From an uncultured Thermanaerothrix sp. (GTDB lineage Bacteria; Chloroflexota; Anaerolineae; Anaerolineales; Anaerolineaceae), in assembly GCF_938028735.1 (NCBI RefSeq), contig NZ_CALIMF010000004.1, forward strand, positions 1 to 64,000: a DNA stretch of 64,000 nucleotides, written 5' to 3'. Shown here one piece after another: positions 1 through 10,407 of the stretch (position 1 is the first letter of the stretch; each line of letters begins with the position of its first letter). A program made the translations under genes and the position numbers. The notes beneath the pieces were generated by a model. The model did no database searches, was not told the origin of the DNA, and worked only from the letters and a program-made list of their open reading frames with translations.

Positions 1-2
1 TC

Positions 3-902
3 CTCGTGCCGGAAGATTGTGCTTACGAAGCGATTCTGAGCCGTCGAGTTGTGCAATACTCAAGCCCTGATCAGATTCCATTCCCCTCTGCAATCCGTGC
101 TTTGTGCACCACCGAAGGACTCCAAACCTACTTGGTGGCACCTTTGATTGCGCGGGGCGAGACACATGGGATTTTTGAACTCTATTCTCGTTCCTCATTG
201 CCCACTCCTCCTGACTGGCTCTCATTTTTTGAAAACCTTAGCGCCCAGACCGCAGTGGCCGTGGAACACGCACAGATGTTTCAGGCGCTGCAACAGGCCA
301 ATCTGCGTCTTACTCAGGCCTACCAAGCCACCATCGAGGGCTGGGCAGCGGCGCTGGAACTGCGAGATGGCAGTCTGAGTGGACACTCCCGCCGAGTAGC
401 CGAATGGAGTGTTGAACTGGCCAAAACATTGGGGCTTAAGGGCGAGGACTTGACCTATATCCGTTACGGGGCTTTGCTCCATGACATCGGCAAGATGGCC
501 ATTCCAGACTCCATTCTTCAGAAAGAAGATGACCTTTCTGCTAAGGAATGGGAGGTCATGAAACGTCATCCTGAATATGCTCAACAATTTCTGGCTGCAG
601 TGGATTTTCTCAAGCCCGCGCTAGATATCCCCTATTATCATCACGAGCGCTGGGATGGCAGTGGTTATCCGCACGGTTTACGAGGTGAACAAATTCCCCT
701 GGCCGCGCGCATCTTTGCGGTGGTGGACGTATGGGATGCCCTGCGCACCCCGCGTGTCTACCGTTCAGTTTGGAATGACCACTCGATTGCGGAGTACCTG
801 CGCCGAGAAAGCGGCCGTTTGTTCGACCCGCGCGTGGTGAGTGCATTCCTTGACTTACTCAAAGCCAAAGGCATCTTAGATGCTTCGGATCAAGAGTATT
901 AG
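3..902 (+). CDS. GAF-HD-GYP domain protein, 5' end outside window
   Basis: The reading frame is open to the window edge, so the gene starts upstream and only the C-terminal ~300 residues are visible. The first ~95 residues look like the end of a GAF sensor domain, including a segment reading APLIARGETHGIFELYS. An HD-GYP domain follows: the HD pair lies in LLHDIGKMAIPD, with HHERWDGSGYPHGL as the GYP motif and VDVWDAL near the end. HD-GYP proteins are usually cyclic-di-GMP phosphodiesterases, and the metal-binding residues are present, so activity is plausible. The missing N-terminus could hold further sensor domains. The stop codon overlaps the start of the esterase gene by 23 bases, suggesting co-transcription. 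Confidence 0.85.
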   Translation, partial: LVPEDCAYEAILSRRVVQYSSPDQIPFPSAIRALCTTEGLQTYLVAPLIARGETHGIFELYSRSSLPTPPDWLSFFENLSAQTAVAVEHAQMFQALQQANLRLTQAYQATIEGWAAALELRDGSLSGHSRRVAEWSVELAKTLGLKGEDLTYIRYGALLHDIGKMAIPDSILQKEDDLSAKEWEVMKRHPEYAQQFLAAVDFLKPALDIPYYHHERWDGSGYPHGLRGEQIPLAARIFAVVDVWDALRTPRVYRSVWNDHSIAEYLRRESGRLFDPRVVSAFLDLLKAKGILDASDQEY

Positions 903-1839
903 CATAAAGAAAATAGGCGCTAAGGGATTTCTGCGTACGCTGCTCAGGGGCTGGCTAGGCTTGGGACTGATCGGGACATTAGTCAATTGTAGTCCCGTTG
1001 TTCCCTTAAGAGGGCTCTCTACAGAGACGTTGCCTCCTGCTCCATCACCAAGTACACCCTCTCATACACCTTCGCAAACTACTTTTAGAGTTATCCCCTC
1101 TCCAACGCGACCCACCCCAACTCCCTGCGGAGCTGCTCGTCTGGAATCCCACACTATTGAACCTACCCCCATCGGTAAACCGCTCCGCTTTCAGGTTTAC
1201 CTGCCCCCCTGCTACAACCCACAGGCCACCCCAGGGTACCCGGTACTCTACCTTCTCCACGGACAGGGTAGCGACGAGACCTTGTGGCTCGCTCTGGGTT
1301 TGACCGAAACGCTGGATAGGCTTGTTCAGGCCCATCAGGTGAAGCCCTTTCTGGTCGTCATGCCCCATGAGGAATATGCCCTCCGTAACCCTCAAGAATC
1401 GGCCTTTGGGCAAACACTCATTGAAGTCCTCGTCCCTTGGATTGAGACGCATTTCTCCGTCTGCCGCGAACGGGGATGCCGCGCGCTAGGGGGCATCTCC
1501 CGAGGCGCTGGATGGGCTCTCCACCTGGGTATTCAGCACGGGGATCAGTTCATCGCCATTGGTGCTCATAGCCCGGCGCCATTTTGGGGCGATGACCTGC
1601 GCCTATATTACCGAGCGGCTGAGCTCCCCGCCGACCAATGGCCGCGTTTCTACCTGGATAGTGGAGATCGTGACCGCTACCTTCAGGCAGTCCTGGCCTT
1701 TGTGGATCGTCTATCCAACTTGGGGCTACCCTATGAGTGGCACTTAAACGCAGGCGAGCATGATGTGGCTTACTGGCGGGTACATCTCGAAGATTACTTA
1801 AGGTGGTATGCTGCCCAGTGGCAAATCCCATCCCCCTGA
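880..1839 (+). CDS. Putative lipoprotein esterase (esterase D / alpha-beta hydrolase)
   Basis: A 319-residue protein. The N-terminus has a basic stretch, a hydrophobic segment and a cysteine in the context GTLVNCS, consistent with a lipoprotein signal. A Thr/Pro-rich linker of ~50 residues follows, then an alpha/beta hydrolase of the esterase D/feruloyl esterase type. Landmarks are YLLHGQGSDETLW for the oxyanion region, the nucleophile elbow GGISRGAG, an acidic residue in DSGDRD and the histidine in AGEHDVAYW. The substrate cannot be read from the sequence; acyl esters or cell-surface sugar esters are typical for the family. The ATG overlaps the end of the HD-GYP gene. Confidence 0.8.
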   Translation: MLRIKSISIKKIGAKGFLRTLLRGWLGLGLIGTLVNCSPVVPLRGLSTETLPPAPSPSTPSHTPSQTTFRVIPSPTRPTPTPCGAARLESHTIEPTPIGKPLRFQVYLPPCYNPQATPGYPVLYLLHGQGSDETLWLALGLTETLDRLVQAHQVKPFLVVMPHEEYALRNPQESAFGQTLIEVLVPWIETHFSVCRERGCRALGGISRGAGWALHLGIQHGDQFIAIGAHSPAPFWGDDLRLYYRAAELPADQWPRFYLDSGDRDRYLQAVLAFVDRLSNLGLPYEWHLNAGEHDVAYWRVHLEDYLRWYAAQWQIPSP

Positions 1840-1878
1840 TCCTTTCTTGGACCAGTGCCAGAAGCCAACTTGTGAATG

Positions 1879-1887
1879 TGCTATAAT
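1879..1887 (+). promoter_or_regulatory. Extended -10 promoter upstream of secA
   Basis: TG-C-TATAAT, an extended -10 element, lies 37 bases before the secA start. No good -35 box is visible, which suits an extended -10 promoter. This is sequence pattern only. Confidence 0.55.
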
Positions 1888-1924
1888 CTCTCCCCAGAAA
1901 GTCTTTTAAGAAAACCGAGGATGT

Positions 1925-4900
1925 ATGTTTAAGAATCTTATCCGTGTGCTAAGTGGCGATCCAACTCGACGCGAGCTCAATCGGCTGGTGCGTCTGGTGG
2001 AACGCATCAACGAACTGGAAAAAACCCTCGAAACCTACAGCGACGAGGCGCTGCGCGGCAAGACCGACGAATTCCGACAACAATTGCGCGAAGCCACTGC
2101 TGGCATCGAGGACGAGCAAGAGCGCTATCAAGCCGAGCAGAGTGCACTGAACGAACTTCTGCCCGAGGCGTTTGCCGTGGTGCGCGAGGCTGCCAAACGC
2201 ACCTTGGGCTTGCGCCCCTACGATGTACAACTCATGGGCGGGATTGTGCTCCATGAGGGCAAAATCGCCGAGATGCGCACCGGCGAAGGGAAAACACTGG
2301 TGGCCACACTTCCCCTTTACCTGAACGCCCTCACCGGCCGCGGCGTGCACTTGGTAACCGTCAATGATTATCTGGCCCGGCGCGATGCCCGCTGGATGGC
2401 GCCAATTTATGACCTGTTGGGGCTCAAAGTGGGGGTTTTGCAAATGGCCGCCCGCACCGAGAACGGTAAAAAAGCCTTTTTGGTGGACTTGGAGAAAACC
2501 TCCCCCTTTGAGGACCAGCATCAGTTGCGCATGGTAGATCGGGCAGAGGCCTACCGCGCAGACATCGTTTACGGCACCAACAGTGAATTTGGGTTTGACT
2601 ATTTGCGGGATAACCTGGCTATGCGCCTGGAAGATCGCGTACAGCGCGGACATTATTACGCCATCGTGGATGAGGTAGATAACATTCTCATTGATGAAGC
2701 CCGTACCCCTCTTATTATCTCCGGTCCGGCTGCTGAGGAAACCGAATGGTACGTCCGCATGGCCCAGGTGGTGCGCCAGTTACGCGAAGAAGACTACGAG
2801 ATCAACGAACGTGATCGCACAGTGACTCTGACCGAAGTGGGCAAGGCCCATGTTGAGGCCCTCCTGGATATGGCACTAGGTGACCCCGACCGCCCTGAGG
2901 ATATCACTCCCGAGCAGGCGCGCATCCTGGGTTACTTGGAGCAAGCTCTCAAAGCCCAATTCCTTTTCAAGCGCAATAAAGATTACATTGTTCAAGGCGG
3001 CAAGGTCATCATCGTAGATGAATTCACCGGGCGGCTGATGCCCGGAAGGCGCTGGTCAGAGGGTTTGCATCAAGCCGTGGAAGCCAAAGAGGGTGTCCGT
3101 GTCGAGCCCGAGAATGTCACCTACGCCACCATCACCATCCAGAATTACTTCCGTATGTATCAGAAACTGGCTGGCATGAGCGGCACGGCGTTGACCGAAG
3201 CCGAGGAGTTCAGCAAGATCTACAAACTGGAAGTCGTGCCCATCCCCACAAACTTGGAATATCAGGCCATGCAACCCGACTCACCCCTCATAGAGGTAAC
3301 GGCGAAAGACGAGGATGGGTATAAGTACACTTACTACGCGCGCCGCGACGACCCCCTCAAGCAGCCTGTCTACTGGAAACGTAAAGATTATCCCGATGTC
3401 GTTTATCGCACCGAGGAGGCCAAGCTCCGTGCCATAACCCTGGAGATTCTACGTTATCATGTGCTGGGGCGCCCTCTTCTGGTGGGTACGACCTCGGTAG
3501 AACATTCAGAACGACTCTCCCAGCGCTTGCAACCGGAACTTCTGCGCCGTCTGATGCAGGCGTTGTTGGTGCGTCAGGCGTGGTTGGAAAAGCACAACCG
3601 CCAGGAAGGCGAGACCGCCATTCCCGAGTTGCAGTTCCTCAATAAGCCGCTGCCCGAACTGAATGTTGGTGAGTTGCGTCAGTTCGCACGCAGTGTGGGC
3701 ATGACCTCTCTCAATCCGGAGGAAGGCGCTAACCTGGAACGTCTAATGCAAATGTTGGAGGTGCGTGAAGAAGACCGCCCTCGCCTGATTCGCGCCTTGC
3801 AGGGTGGGGTACCCCACCAAGTGCTCAATGCCCGCAAGCATGATGAGGAATCTCAAATCATTGCCCGCGCGGGGGCCTATGGGGCTGTGACCATTGCTAC
3901 CAATATGGCCGGGCGCGGCGTGGATATTAAGTTGGGCGGTGAATTGCGCGAGGAGATCATCCGCGACGTGGTGCGCGTGCTGCGCCGCAATGGTTTTGCC
4001 AATGCCTATGAGATGAACAATGAAGAACGCCGTCAGGTACTCCAGAGTCTGCGCGAAGAGCAATATGGCATCTATGCCGAAGCGGTGCACACCTTTTTGA
4101 AGTACATGGACGAAATGGAAAAGGTGCGTGCCCTGGGCGGTTTGCACGTGATCGGCTCCGAACGACATGAAGCACGCCGCATTGACAATCAGTTACGCGG
4201 ACGCGCTGCTCGTCAAGGCGACCCCGGCTCTTCACGGTTCTATCTCTCGCTAGAAGACGACTTGATGCGCCTTTTCGGGGGTGAGCAGGTGGAGGCCATG
4301 CTACGCCGTTTCAACTTTGACGAAAGCCTACCCATTGAGCACGGCTTGGTTTCGCGCATCGTCGAGCAATCGCAGACTCGCGTCGAGGGCATGAACTTTG
4401 ACGTGCGCAAGCACTTGCTGGAATACGATGATGTGCTGAACCTACAACGCCAACGCATCTACGCGCAGCGAGATCGCGTCTTTGCCAAAGAAGACTTGAG
4501 CGAAGACGTTACCGATATGCTACGCAGTGAAATCCAGGCTCGGGTTCCAGCTGCTTTGCGCGACGAAGAAGGTCCCTGGCGCCTGCTTGCCTACTTGGAG
4601 GAGATACAGCCACCCATTGACGTGGATGGTCTTTATCATCCCTCTTACACCTTGCGCCTGGTGCTGGACGACTTGCGTCAGCGCCTGCCGGAGGACGTCG
4701 TGAGTCGCGAGCAACTCGTCACCGAATTGGTGGGAGTAGCGCGGCGAGCCCTAGAGGCTGAGCACGATCACCTACGCCGTATCGTAGAGACGCTCCTAGA
4801 ACGGACCGAGGAGACGTTTGAGACACAACTTCGCGAACGCCTCGAAACTCTAGAAACTTACCTGGAAGGGCTGGAAGACCGCTTGGCTGAGAGCGAGGCC

Positions 4901-6028
4901 CCTCCCCGTCCTCAGGCTTTGCTGGATGAGTTGCAGACTCTGGTGCGCACTCCATTGCGCCTGAGCCCTGAACAACAACGCCGTTTGATCTCTGGGGAAG
5001 ACGGACGTGAAGACATTGAACCCGTTTTGCGTGAGCAAATCGAAACCCACCTGCAGAACACTGCGCTGAACCGCCTGCTGGGGGCACTGCAGCAGCGTAT
5101 AGAGAACTGGAATTTGCGCACTCCCGATGTACTAGGCCTGACCTGGGATGAGATTCGCCATCAGGTGCTTGAAGCCCTCGCGATAGCCTTCGACCAGCGC
5201 CTAAACCTGCTGGTTGGAGAGGATGGGCAGATTCTGCGCGATCTCAACACTTCTTTTGAGAAAGTGAATGGCAACATCATAGTGGACGAGCGTAGCCTGA
5301 TGGGCTTGCTGCTTTTCATGACGCAAGGCACGCGCCTGGCATTCGACCGGCGTACCCACCGCCGTGGACAGATGCGCTACTTGCGCTTTACCTACGTCTA
5401 CTATGCCGCCCGGCTGCTGGCCGACCAGGATCCCCGGGCTTTGGCCGAGGAGATCTTGAACCACCTAGAAACTGCCCAGCAGGTCTTGCAACGGGTTTGG
5501 GGGCGTTTCGAGTTCAACCGCCTGGCCCAAAGTGGAGCCACGGTTGGGCAACTCGATGAACGCGTGTTACAGCGCTTGAACAACCAGCAGGGAGAAGCAT
5601 ATCTGGAAGCCTTGCGCGATTTCCCCCTGGAAGCACTGAGCGAAGAACAGCGCGAGGCCGTCATTGAGGCTTTGGGATGGCGTTTGCAGAACGAAATTTA
5701 CCGAGACCTTTTGCTCAGCGTCATTTCTCAGATGTGGGTGGATTACCTGACGCGCATCGAAGCCCTGCGTGTCTCCATTGGCTTGGAGGCCTATGCCCAG
5801 CGTGATCCGCTGGTGCAATACAAGAGCCGGGCTTCGGAGATGTTTGAAGAACTCCTTAGTGAGATTCGCGCGGGTGTGGTCACCCGCATGTTCACCGCTC
5901 AACCCACGCGCAGCATGACGGCTACTGTGGAACGCGAAAGGGCTGATGTAGCATTGTCCAATACATCTGCACAAACTATTCCAAGGGCTGAGAATACGAC
6001 TCCGCGCAAGAAGCGTCGCCGTCACTAA
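1925..6028 (+). CDS. secA: Preprotein translocase ATPase SecA, unusually large
   Basis: This is the motor ATPase of the Sec pathway, which drives unfolded preproteins through SecYEG. The Walker A motif MRTGEGKT is near residue 117, the [16 protein letters not shown] helicase motif near 245, and [13 protein letters not shown] and the [13 protein letters not shown] / [16 protein letters not shown] motifs of the second nucleotide-binding fold follow. At 1367 residues it is far longer than E. coli SecA (901). One insertion of roughly 80-100 residues lies between [14 protein letters not shown] (~527) and [13 protein letters not shown] (~631). Several hundred extra acidic/helical residues sit in the C-terminal scaffold region. 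The usual zinc-binding CxCxSG tail is absent, and the protein ends in a basic KKRRRH. A second ATG four bases upstream (1921) is out of frame. Confidence 0.97.
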   Translation: MFKNLIRVLSGDPTRRELNRLVRLVERINELEKTLETYSDEALRGKTDEFRQQLREATAGIEDEQERYQAEQSALNELLPEAFAVVREAAKRTLGLRPYDVQLMGGIVLHEGKIAEMRTGEGKTLVATLPLYLNALTGRGVHLVTVNDYLARRDARWMAPIYDLLGLKVGVLQMAARTENGKKAFLVDLEKTSPFEDQHQLRMVDRAEAYRADIVYGTNSEFGFDYLRDNLAMRLEDRVQRGHYYAIVDEVDNILIDEARTPLIISGPAAEETEWYVRMAQVVRQLREEDYEINERDRTVTLTEVGKAHVEALLDMALGDPDRPEDITPEQARILGYLEQALKAQFLFKRNKDYIVQGGKVIIVDEFTGRLMPGRRWSEGLHQAVEAKEGVRVEPENVTYATITIQNYFRMYQKLAGMSGTALTEAEEFSKIYKLEVVPIPTNLEYQAMQPDSPLIEVTAKDEDGYKYTYYARRDDPLKQPVYWKRKDYPDVVYRTEEAKLRAITLEILRYHVLGRPLLVGTTSVEHSERLSQRLQPELLRRLMQALLVRQAWLEKHNRQEGETAIPELQFLNKPLPELNVGELRQFARSVGMTSLNPEEGANLERLMQMLEVREEDRPRLIRALQGGVPHQVLNARKHDEESQIIARAGAYGAVTIATNMAGRGVDIKLGGELREEIIRDVVRVLRRNGFANAYEMNNEERRQVLQSLREEQYGIYAEAVHTFLKYMDEMEKVRALGGLHVIGSERHEARRIDNQLRGRAARQGDPGSSRFYLSLEDDLMRLFGGEQVEAMLRRFNFDESLPIEHGLVSRIVEQSQTRVEGMNFDVRKHLLEYDDVLNLQRQRIYAQRDRVFAKEDLSEDVTDMLRSEIQARVPAALRDEEGPWRLLAYLEEIQPPIDVDGLYHPSYTLRLVLDDLRQRLPEDVVSREQLVTELVGVARRALEAEHDHLRRIVETLLERTEETFETQLRERLETLETYLEGLEDRLAESEAPPRPQALLDELQTLVRTPLRLSPEQQRRLISGEDGREDIEPVLREQIETHLQNTALNRLLGALQQRIENWNLRTPDVLGLTWDEIRHQVLEALAIAFDQRLNLLVGEDGQILRDLNTSFEKVNGNIIVDERSLMGLLLFMTQGTRLAFDRRTHRRGQMRYLRFTYVYYAARLLADQDPRALAEEILNHLETAQQVLQRVWGRFEFNRLAQSGATVGQLDERVLQRLNNQQGEAYLEALRDFPLEALSEEQREAVIEALGWRLQNEIYRDLLLSVISQMWVDYLTRIEALRVSIGLEAYAQRDPLVQYKSRASEMFEELLSEIRAGVVTRMFTAQPTRSMTATVERERADVALSNTSAQTIPRAENTTPRKKRRRH

Positions 6029-6053
6029 GGAGGGTCAAATCGTATCGCGAGGG

Positions 6054-6082
6054 TTGCCAATCATGCTATTCACCTTTATAAT
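6054..6082 (+). promoter_or_regulatory. Promoter of rpsA
   Basis: TTGCCA (6054-6059) and TATAAT (6077-6082) are separated by 17 bases in the secA-rpsA gap, close to a sigma-70-type consensus. rpsA therefore has its own promoter even though it follows secA. Confidence 0.65.
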
Positions 6083-6117
6083 GGGAACAATCTTTTTAGG
6101 CGGAGTATTTGAATCGT

Positions 6118-7371
6118 ATGGACTACCATGAGACCTCACCGGAGCAGGGGGAAACCCCCGAAACCCCTACCAACGAAAACAACAACATGGCCACCCTCCT
6201 TGAGCAGGGCATGGCGATAGATTTTCCCAAGCGTGGGGAGATTCGCGAGGGCATCATTGCCAGCATCAACCCGGAGCAGAAACAAATTCTGGTCAGTGTT
6301 GGCACCAAATCTGAGGGCGTTATCAGCGGGCGCGAATTTGAACAAATCCCCCATGATGAACTGGCACAGCTCCAGGTGGGTCAGCGCATCCCCGTGTACG
6401 TGCTCGATCCGGAAGATCAGAACGGGAACGTCATCCTTTCTTACACGCGCGCCCGTGATGAGGTTGCCTGGCGCGAAGCGGAAGAATTGTTGCGTTCTAA
6501 AAAGCCTGTGCGCTCCAAAATTGTGGGGTATAACAAAGGGGGGCTGATTGTTCCGGTGAGCGGCCTGCGCGGTTTTCTGCCTGCTTCCCAAGTCAGCCTC
6601 TCCCGTCGGGCAATGGCCACTGGGGACACCCCCGAAGAGCGCTGGAGCAAAATGATCGGCCAGGAAATTGATGTAGTTGTGATTGAAGTGGATCGCGAAC
6701 GCCGCCGCCTGATTGTTTCAGAACGTGCCGCCAGCACCGAAACCCGTGAGTCCATCAAGGAACGGGTGATCGAAGAATTGGAGGAAGGGCAGGTTGTCAC
6801 CGGCCGGGTGACTAGTTTAGCCGACTTTGGCGCCTTCGTCAACATCAGCGGTGCAGATGGACTGGTCCATCTTTCTGAGATCTCCTGGGAGAAAATCAAC
6901 CACCCCAGTGAGGTGCTCAAAGTAGGGGATGAGGTTCAGGTTAAGGTCATCTCCATTGACCGTGAGAAGAAGCGCATTGGTCTTTCAATCCGCCAACTTC
7001 AGGAAGACCCCTGGTTGCAGCGCGTTTCCAAGTACAAAGTAGGACAATTGGTCGAGGCAAAGATCACCCGCCTGACAAAATTTGGTGCGTTTGCTCAAAT
7101 CGAGGGCCAGGAAGACTTGGAAGGGCTGATTCATATTTCTGAACTAAGTGAAAAGCGGGTGGAGCATCCTAAAGAGGTGCTGAAAGAGGGTGAAACGGTG
7201 ACCCTGCGTATCATCCGCATTGATCCCGAGAATCATCGCATCGGCCTGAGCCTACGGCGCGTGGACTCATTGGCTTATGCAGATATGGACTGGTCAGCAC
7301 TAGAAGAAGTTATTGAAGAAACGGACACCGAAAGCGAAGATCAGGCCCACAGTGAGACCGCTGAAGCCTGA
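6118..7371 (+). CDS. rpsA: Ribosomal protein S1-type RNA-binding protein (four S1 domains)
   Basis: A 417-residue protein with four consecutive S1 OB-fold RNA-binding domains. The third and fourth show the clearest signatures, GRVTSLADFGAFVNI...DGLVHLSEISWEKI and AKITRLTKFGAFAQI...EGLIHISELSEKRV. It resembles the shorter S1 proteins of non-proteobacterial lineages (E. coli S1 has six domains). The expected role is binding mRNA leaders and helping the 30S subunit start translation. The start is ambiguous: an in-frame TTG at 6109 and the ATG at 6118 both follow an AGGCGGAG stretch, and I prefer the ATG. The acidic C-terminal tail is typical. Confidence 0.92.
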   Translation: MDYHETSPEQGETPETPTNENNNMATLLEQGMAIDFPKRGEIREGIIASINPEQKQILVSVGTKSEGVISGREFEQIPHDELAQLQVGQRIPVYVLDPEDQNGNVILSYTRARDEVAWREAEELLRSKKPVRSKIVGYNKGGLIVPVSGLRGFLPASQVSLSRRAMATGDTPEERWSKMIGQEIDVVVIEVDRERRRLIVSERAASTETRESIKERVIEELEEGQVVTGRVTSLADFGAFVNISGADGLVHLSEISWEKINHPSEVLKVGDEVQVKVISIDREKKRIGLSIRQLQEDPWLQRVSKYKVGQLVEAKITRLTKFGAFAQIEGQEDLEGLIHISELSEKRVEHPKEVLKEGETVTLRIIRIDPENHRIGLSLRRVDSLAYADMDWSALEEVIEETDTESEDQAHSETAEA

Positions 7372-7388
7372 AGAATACTGCCCTCATG

Positions 7389-7418
7389 AGGGAGCGCACC
7401 GCATATAGTGCGCTCCCT
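7389..7418 (+). terminator. Hairpin after rpsA
   Basis: An 11-bp perfect inverted repeat (7389-7399 with 7408-7418, 8-base loop) lies 17 bases after the rpsA stop. No T-run follows, so it may be a weak terminator or a processing/stability hairpin. Its position argues that the next gene starts at 7440, not at the earlier in-frame ATG at 7386. Confidence 0.5.
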
Positions 7419-7439
7419 GCATCCAGGCACATCCCCCCC

Positions 7440-8537
7440 ATGACATTGATCATAGATGGTCATCAAGATATCGCCTATAATGCCCTGACCTTTGGTCGGG
7501 ATGTACGCCGTTCGGCGCTAGAAACGCGCCAACGCGAAGCCGACACTTGGATTCCAACTGTGACTGGCGAGACCCTGCTGGGCTGGCCTGAGTACCAGCA
7601 GGCCCAGGTGGGGCTGATCTTTGCCACTATTTTCCTCACGCCCGCCCCATACAAAGCAGGGGAATGGGAAACCCAGGTCTACGCCACGCCTGAGGAAGGC
7701 TACCACCTTGCCCAAGCCCAACTGGCCTGGTATCGCCAATTGTTTGATCACAATCCGGACTTTTTCCGCCCGGTAACCACGCGCCGAGAACTCGAAGCCG
7801 TACTGACCCCCTGGCGTCAGCGACCTGCCGCCTATCCTGCGATCACTTACCCAGTTGGACTCATGCTGACTCTTGAAGGCATTGAGTGGATGACCGACCC
7901 AGCCCAACTGGCTGACTGGTACGAGGCTGGGGTACGTCTGGTGGGGATGGTTTGGGCAGGAGATGAGCGGTGCGGTGGGATGTACCGGCGCAATGGCTTG
8001 AGTCGTGAGGGCCAACGCTGGCTCGCGGCCCTGGCTGAGGCGGGATTTATCCTGGATATCACCCACATGAGCGAGGCTGCCGCGCTGGCTGCGCTGGAAT
8101 ATTACGAGGGGGTAGTGGTGGCCTCCCACAGCAATGTACGTGCCCTGCTCCCTGAGGATCCTCTTGAGCGCCACCTTTCTCCGCTTCAAATCCGTTCCTT
8201 GATCGAGCGAGATGGCCTGATCGGCGTGTTGCCCTTCAATCGCTACCTGCACCCCGCGTGGAAAAACGGCGACCCGCGCGACCAGGTACGGTTGGACCAT
8301 CTAATTGCCCATATTGACACAATTTGTCAAATGGCTGGCAACGCCCGCCATGTAGCGCTGGGTACCGATTTCGATGGTGGGTTCGGCTATCCGGCGGTCC
8401 CCCTGGAAATCAACACTATAGCCGATTTACCCAAATTGGCCGAGGGGCTACGCCAGCGTGGCTACACGTCCACGGACATCGCTGCAATTTTCCACACTAA
8501 CTGGTATCGTATCCTTGAGAAGGTTCTGCCGGAGTGA
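7440..8537 (+). CDS. Membrane dipeptidase family protein (peptidase M19)
   Basis: A 365-residue member of the renal-dipeptidase-like M19 family, zinc enzymes that cleave dipeptides, often with D-residues at the C-terminal side. Visible family landmarks are the N-terminal metal site DGHQD, the glutamate in LTLEGIEW, DITHMSEAA, the SHSNVRAL histidine and the GTDFDGGFGYP segment near the C-terminus. The start at ATG 7440 gives the usual MTLIIDGHQD opening; an upstream ATG at 7386 would place the rpsA hairpin inside the coding region. Its stop overlaps the GTG of the next gene. The physiological substrate is unknown. Confidence 0.85.
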   Translation: MTLIIDGHQDIAYNALTFGRDVRRSALETRQREADTWIPTVTGETLLGWPEYQQAQVGLIFATIFLTPAPYKAGEWETQVYATPEEGYHLAQAQLAWYRQLFDHNPDFFRPVTTRRELEAVLTPWRQRPAAYPAITYPVGLMLTLEGIEWMTDPAQLADWYEAGVRLVGMVWAGDERCGGMYRRNGLSREGQRWLAALAEAGFILDITHMSEAAALAALEYYEGVVVASHSNVRALLPEDPLERHLSPLQIRSLIERDGLIGVLPFNRYLHPAWKNGDPRDQVRLDHLIAHIDTICQMAGNARHVALGTDFDGGFGYPAVPLEINTIADLPKLAEGLRQRGYTSTDIAAIFHTNWYRILEKVLPE

Positions 8538-9049
8538 TCCCACAAATGTCCGAATCGCTTCCCACTTCTCGAGATGAACGTGCCGCTGGTCAGGAACCCC
8601 CTACCGGCCCACTGCCTTACTCACGATCGCGGATTCGCCTGGGGCTCTTGCTGACCCTGATAGGCTTCCTGGTCTTTTTGATCGGCGCACGCCCAGGGCT
8701 GTTTAGCCTGGATCGCAGTCCGGTGATTGGCTTTGTGCAGATTGCCGTGTTCCTGATCGGGCTGGCTATCATTTGCTTGGGGGGATACATTGCCTTGATG
8801 GCACTCTGGAAGAATCGCCAGCCCAGCATTGCCGCCGATATTGGTCTGCGCCTAGTCAGCACTGGCTATGTAGTTGCTGTTTTCGCCGGGATGGCAGATG
8901 TTTTTGGTATTGGAAGCCACCCCTTACCAGGGGTGCCCTACTTTGGTCCTTGGCAGGCAGTCGGAGTGGAAATCGGGCAAGCCATCATTGCTTTGGGATT
9001 TTTACTGCTAATCCCCTATGGCAAAGCGGGACAGGCGCCCGCCTCGTGA
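8534..9049 (+). CDS. Small integral membrane protein, function unknown
   Basis: A 171-residue protein with a polar N-terminus (~30 residues) and four hydrophobic segments: about residues 36-55, 63-88, 97-113 and 138-157. No recognisable domain. The GTG start at 8534 overlaps the dipeptidase stop in a GTGA arrangement; an alternative ATG lies at 8546. Coupled translation with the dipeptidase suggests a related job, but nothing in the sequence shows which. Confidence 0.6.
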   Translation: MIPQMSESLPTSRDERAAGQEPPTGPLPYSRSRIRLGLLLTLIGFLVFLIGARPGLFSLDRSPVIGFVQIAVFLIGLAIICLGGYIALMALWKNRQPSIAADIGLRLVSTGYVVAVFAGMADVFGIGSHPLPGVPYFGPWQAVGVEIGQAIIALGFLLLIPYGKAGQAPAS

Positions 9050-9058
9050 AGGGGGCGC

Positions 9059-9088
9059 TTGACGTCACTCCGATTTTTGTGATATATT
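9059..9088 (+). promoter_or_regulatory. Promoter of the LysM/M23 gene
   Basis: TTGACG (9059-9064) and TATATT (9083-9088) have an 18-base spacer and end about 20 bases before the ATG at 9109. A reasonable sigma-70-type promoter by pattern. Confidence 0.55.
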
Positions 9089-9108
9089 GACACTGCGAGG
9101 TGCACCCC

Positions 9109-10311
9109 ATGCATCCTTTACCAGATAAAACCGATCTTGCAGATGCGGACATAAACGGGGCAAATGCCCCGAAATCCTCAACCTCAAACAGACTATCACC
9201 CGATTGGTGGGATCGCCTGACCCAGATGGGATTGGGCGAGTTGACTCTACGCGTGGCCTCTGGGCTGGCCTCGCTTGTTTTAATCTTGATCGTCATTGCT
9301 CTGATGGGAAACCTCTCCACCCAAGTGACCATGCCCGCAGGTGGTGCGGCCGCTCAGGCGGCTGCTCTACCAACCGCTACTCCAACTGTAGCCATGCCTC
9401 CCTTTACGCTTCCCGAACCCGCCGCGGCCATTACCGGTGTGGTGCGTCACGCCCAACTGAAGACCCTCCTGCCCAGCCGCCCACGTTTTGAGATCACCCA
9501 GTATGAGGTCCAGAAAGGTGACACCATCTTCGGGATCGCCGAGAAATTCGGCCTCAAGCCCGAAACGATTCTCTGGGGCAACTACGAGACGCTATTTGAC
9601 AATCCCCACTTCTTGCAGCCTGGTCAGGTGCTGAACATCTTGCCCACCGATGGGTTGCTCTACACTTGGCACGAGGGAGATAGCCTCAACAAAGTGGCCG
9701 AATTCTTCAAGGTCAAACCTGAGGATATTGTCAACTGGCCTGGGAATCACCTAGATGCCGCAACCTTGGGCGATTACTCGCGCCCCAACATTCAGGCAGG
9801 CACTCGCATCTTTGTACCCGGCGGCCGGCGTGAATTTGTGACCTGGAGTGCTCCACGCATCACCCGCCAAAACCCCGGGGTGGCCAAGATCATGGGGCCG
9901 GGGGCGTGTGGGGTGATCACCGAGGGCGCAGTGGGCACAGGCTCGTTCATCTGGCCAACTCCCTCCAAATGGATTTCGGGTTACGATTATTCACCCTCTA
10001 CCAACCACTACGGGATTGACATTGGCGGAGCAATTGGGGTGGCTATCTACGCCGCGGACAATGGTGTCATTGTCTATGCCGGATGGAACGACTGGGGATA
10101 TGGGAACGTCATTGTCATTGATCATGGCAATGGTTGGCAAACGCTTTACGCCCATCTCAGCCAAATCAACGTCGTATGTGGACAAAGCGTTTATCAAGGC
10201 GACCTGATCGGATTAATGGGCAGCACCGGGCGCTCCAGCGGGCCCCACTTGCATTTTGAAATGCGCCACGACGTTTACGGGAAGGTCAATCCGCACGATT
10301 TCTTGCCCTAA
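9109..10311 (+). CDS. LysM and M23 peptidase domain cell-wall hydrolase
   Basis: A 400-residue secreted or membrane-anchored peptidoglycan endopeptidase. A hydrophobic segment at about residues 48-69 can anchor it. Two LysM-type repeats follow (YEVQKGDTIFGIAEKFGLKP and YTWHEGDSLNKVAEFFKVKP), which bind glycan strands. The C-terminal lysostaphin-like M23 domain has the zinc ligands in NHYGIDIGG and HLHFE, plus the GYGNVIVIDHGNGW and GLMGSTGRSSGP landmarks. All M23 metal ligands are present, so activity is expected. The ATG at 9109 follows GCGAGG with 8-base spacing; an in-frame GTG at 9100 overlaps that ribosome-binding site and is less likely. Confidence 0.9.
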   Translation: MHPLPDKTDLADADINGANAPKSSTSNRLSPDWWDRLTQMGLGELTLRVASGLASLVLILIVIALMGNLSTQVTMPAGGAAAQAAALPTATPTVAMPPFTLPEPAAAITGVVRHAQLKTLLPSRPRFEITQYEVQKGDTIFGIAEKFGLKPETILWGNYETLFDNPHFLQPGQVLNILPTDGLLYTWHEGDSLNKVAEFFKVKPEDIVNWPGNHLDAATLGDYSRPNIQAGTRIFVPGGRREFVTWSAPRITRQNPGVAKIMGPGACGVITEGAVGTGSFIWPTPSKWISGYDYSPSTNHYGIDIGGAIGVAIYAADNGVIVYAGWNDWGYGNVIVIDHGNGWQTLYAHLSQINVVCGQSVYQGDLIGLMGSTGRSSGPHLHFEMRHDVYGKVNPHDFLP

Positions 10312-10341
10312 ACGCCTGGCCTGCATCGAGGAGGAGAAGCC

Positions 10342-10378
10342 GTCAGGCGCCCGAGTCACACGACCCAAGGCGCCTGAC
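10342..10378. terminator. Hairpin between convergent M23 and thrS genes
   Basis: GTCAGGCGCC (10342-10351) pairs perfectly with GGCGCCTGAC (10369-10378) across a 17-base loop, in the gap between two converging genes. It could act in both directions. T-runs are weak, so termination strength is uncertain. Confidence 0.5.
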
Positions 10379-10407
10379 CGGTTAAGGCCCTTTTGCAAGG
10401 GATGCAA

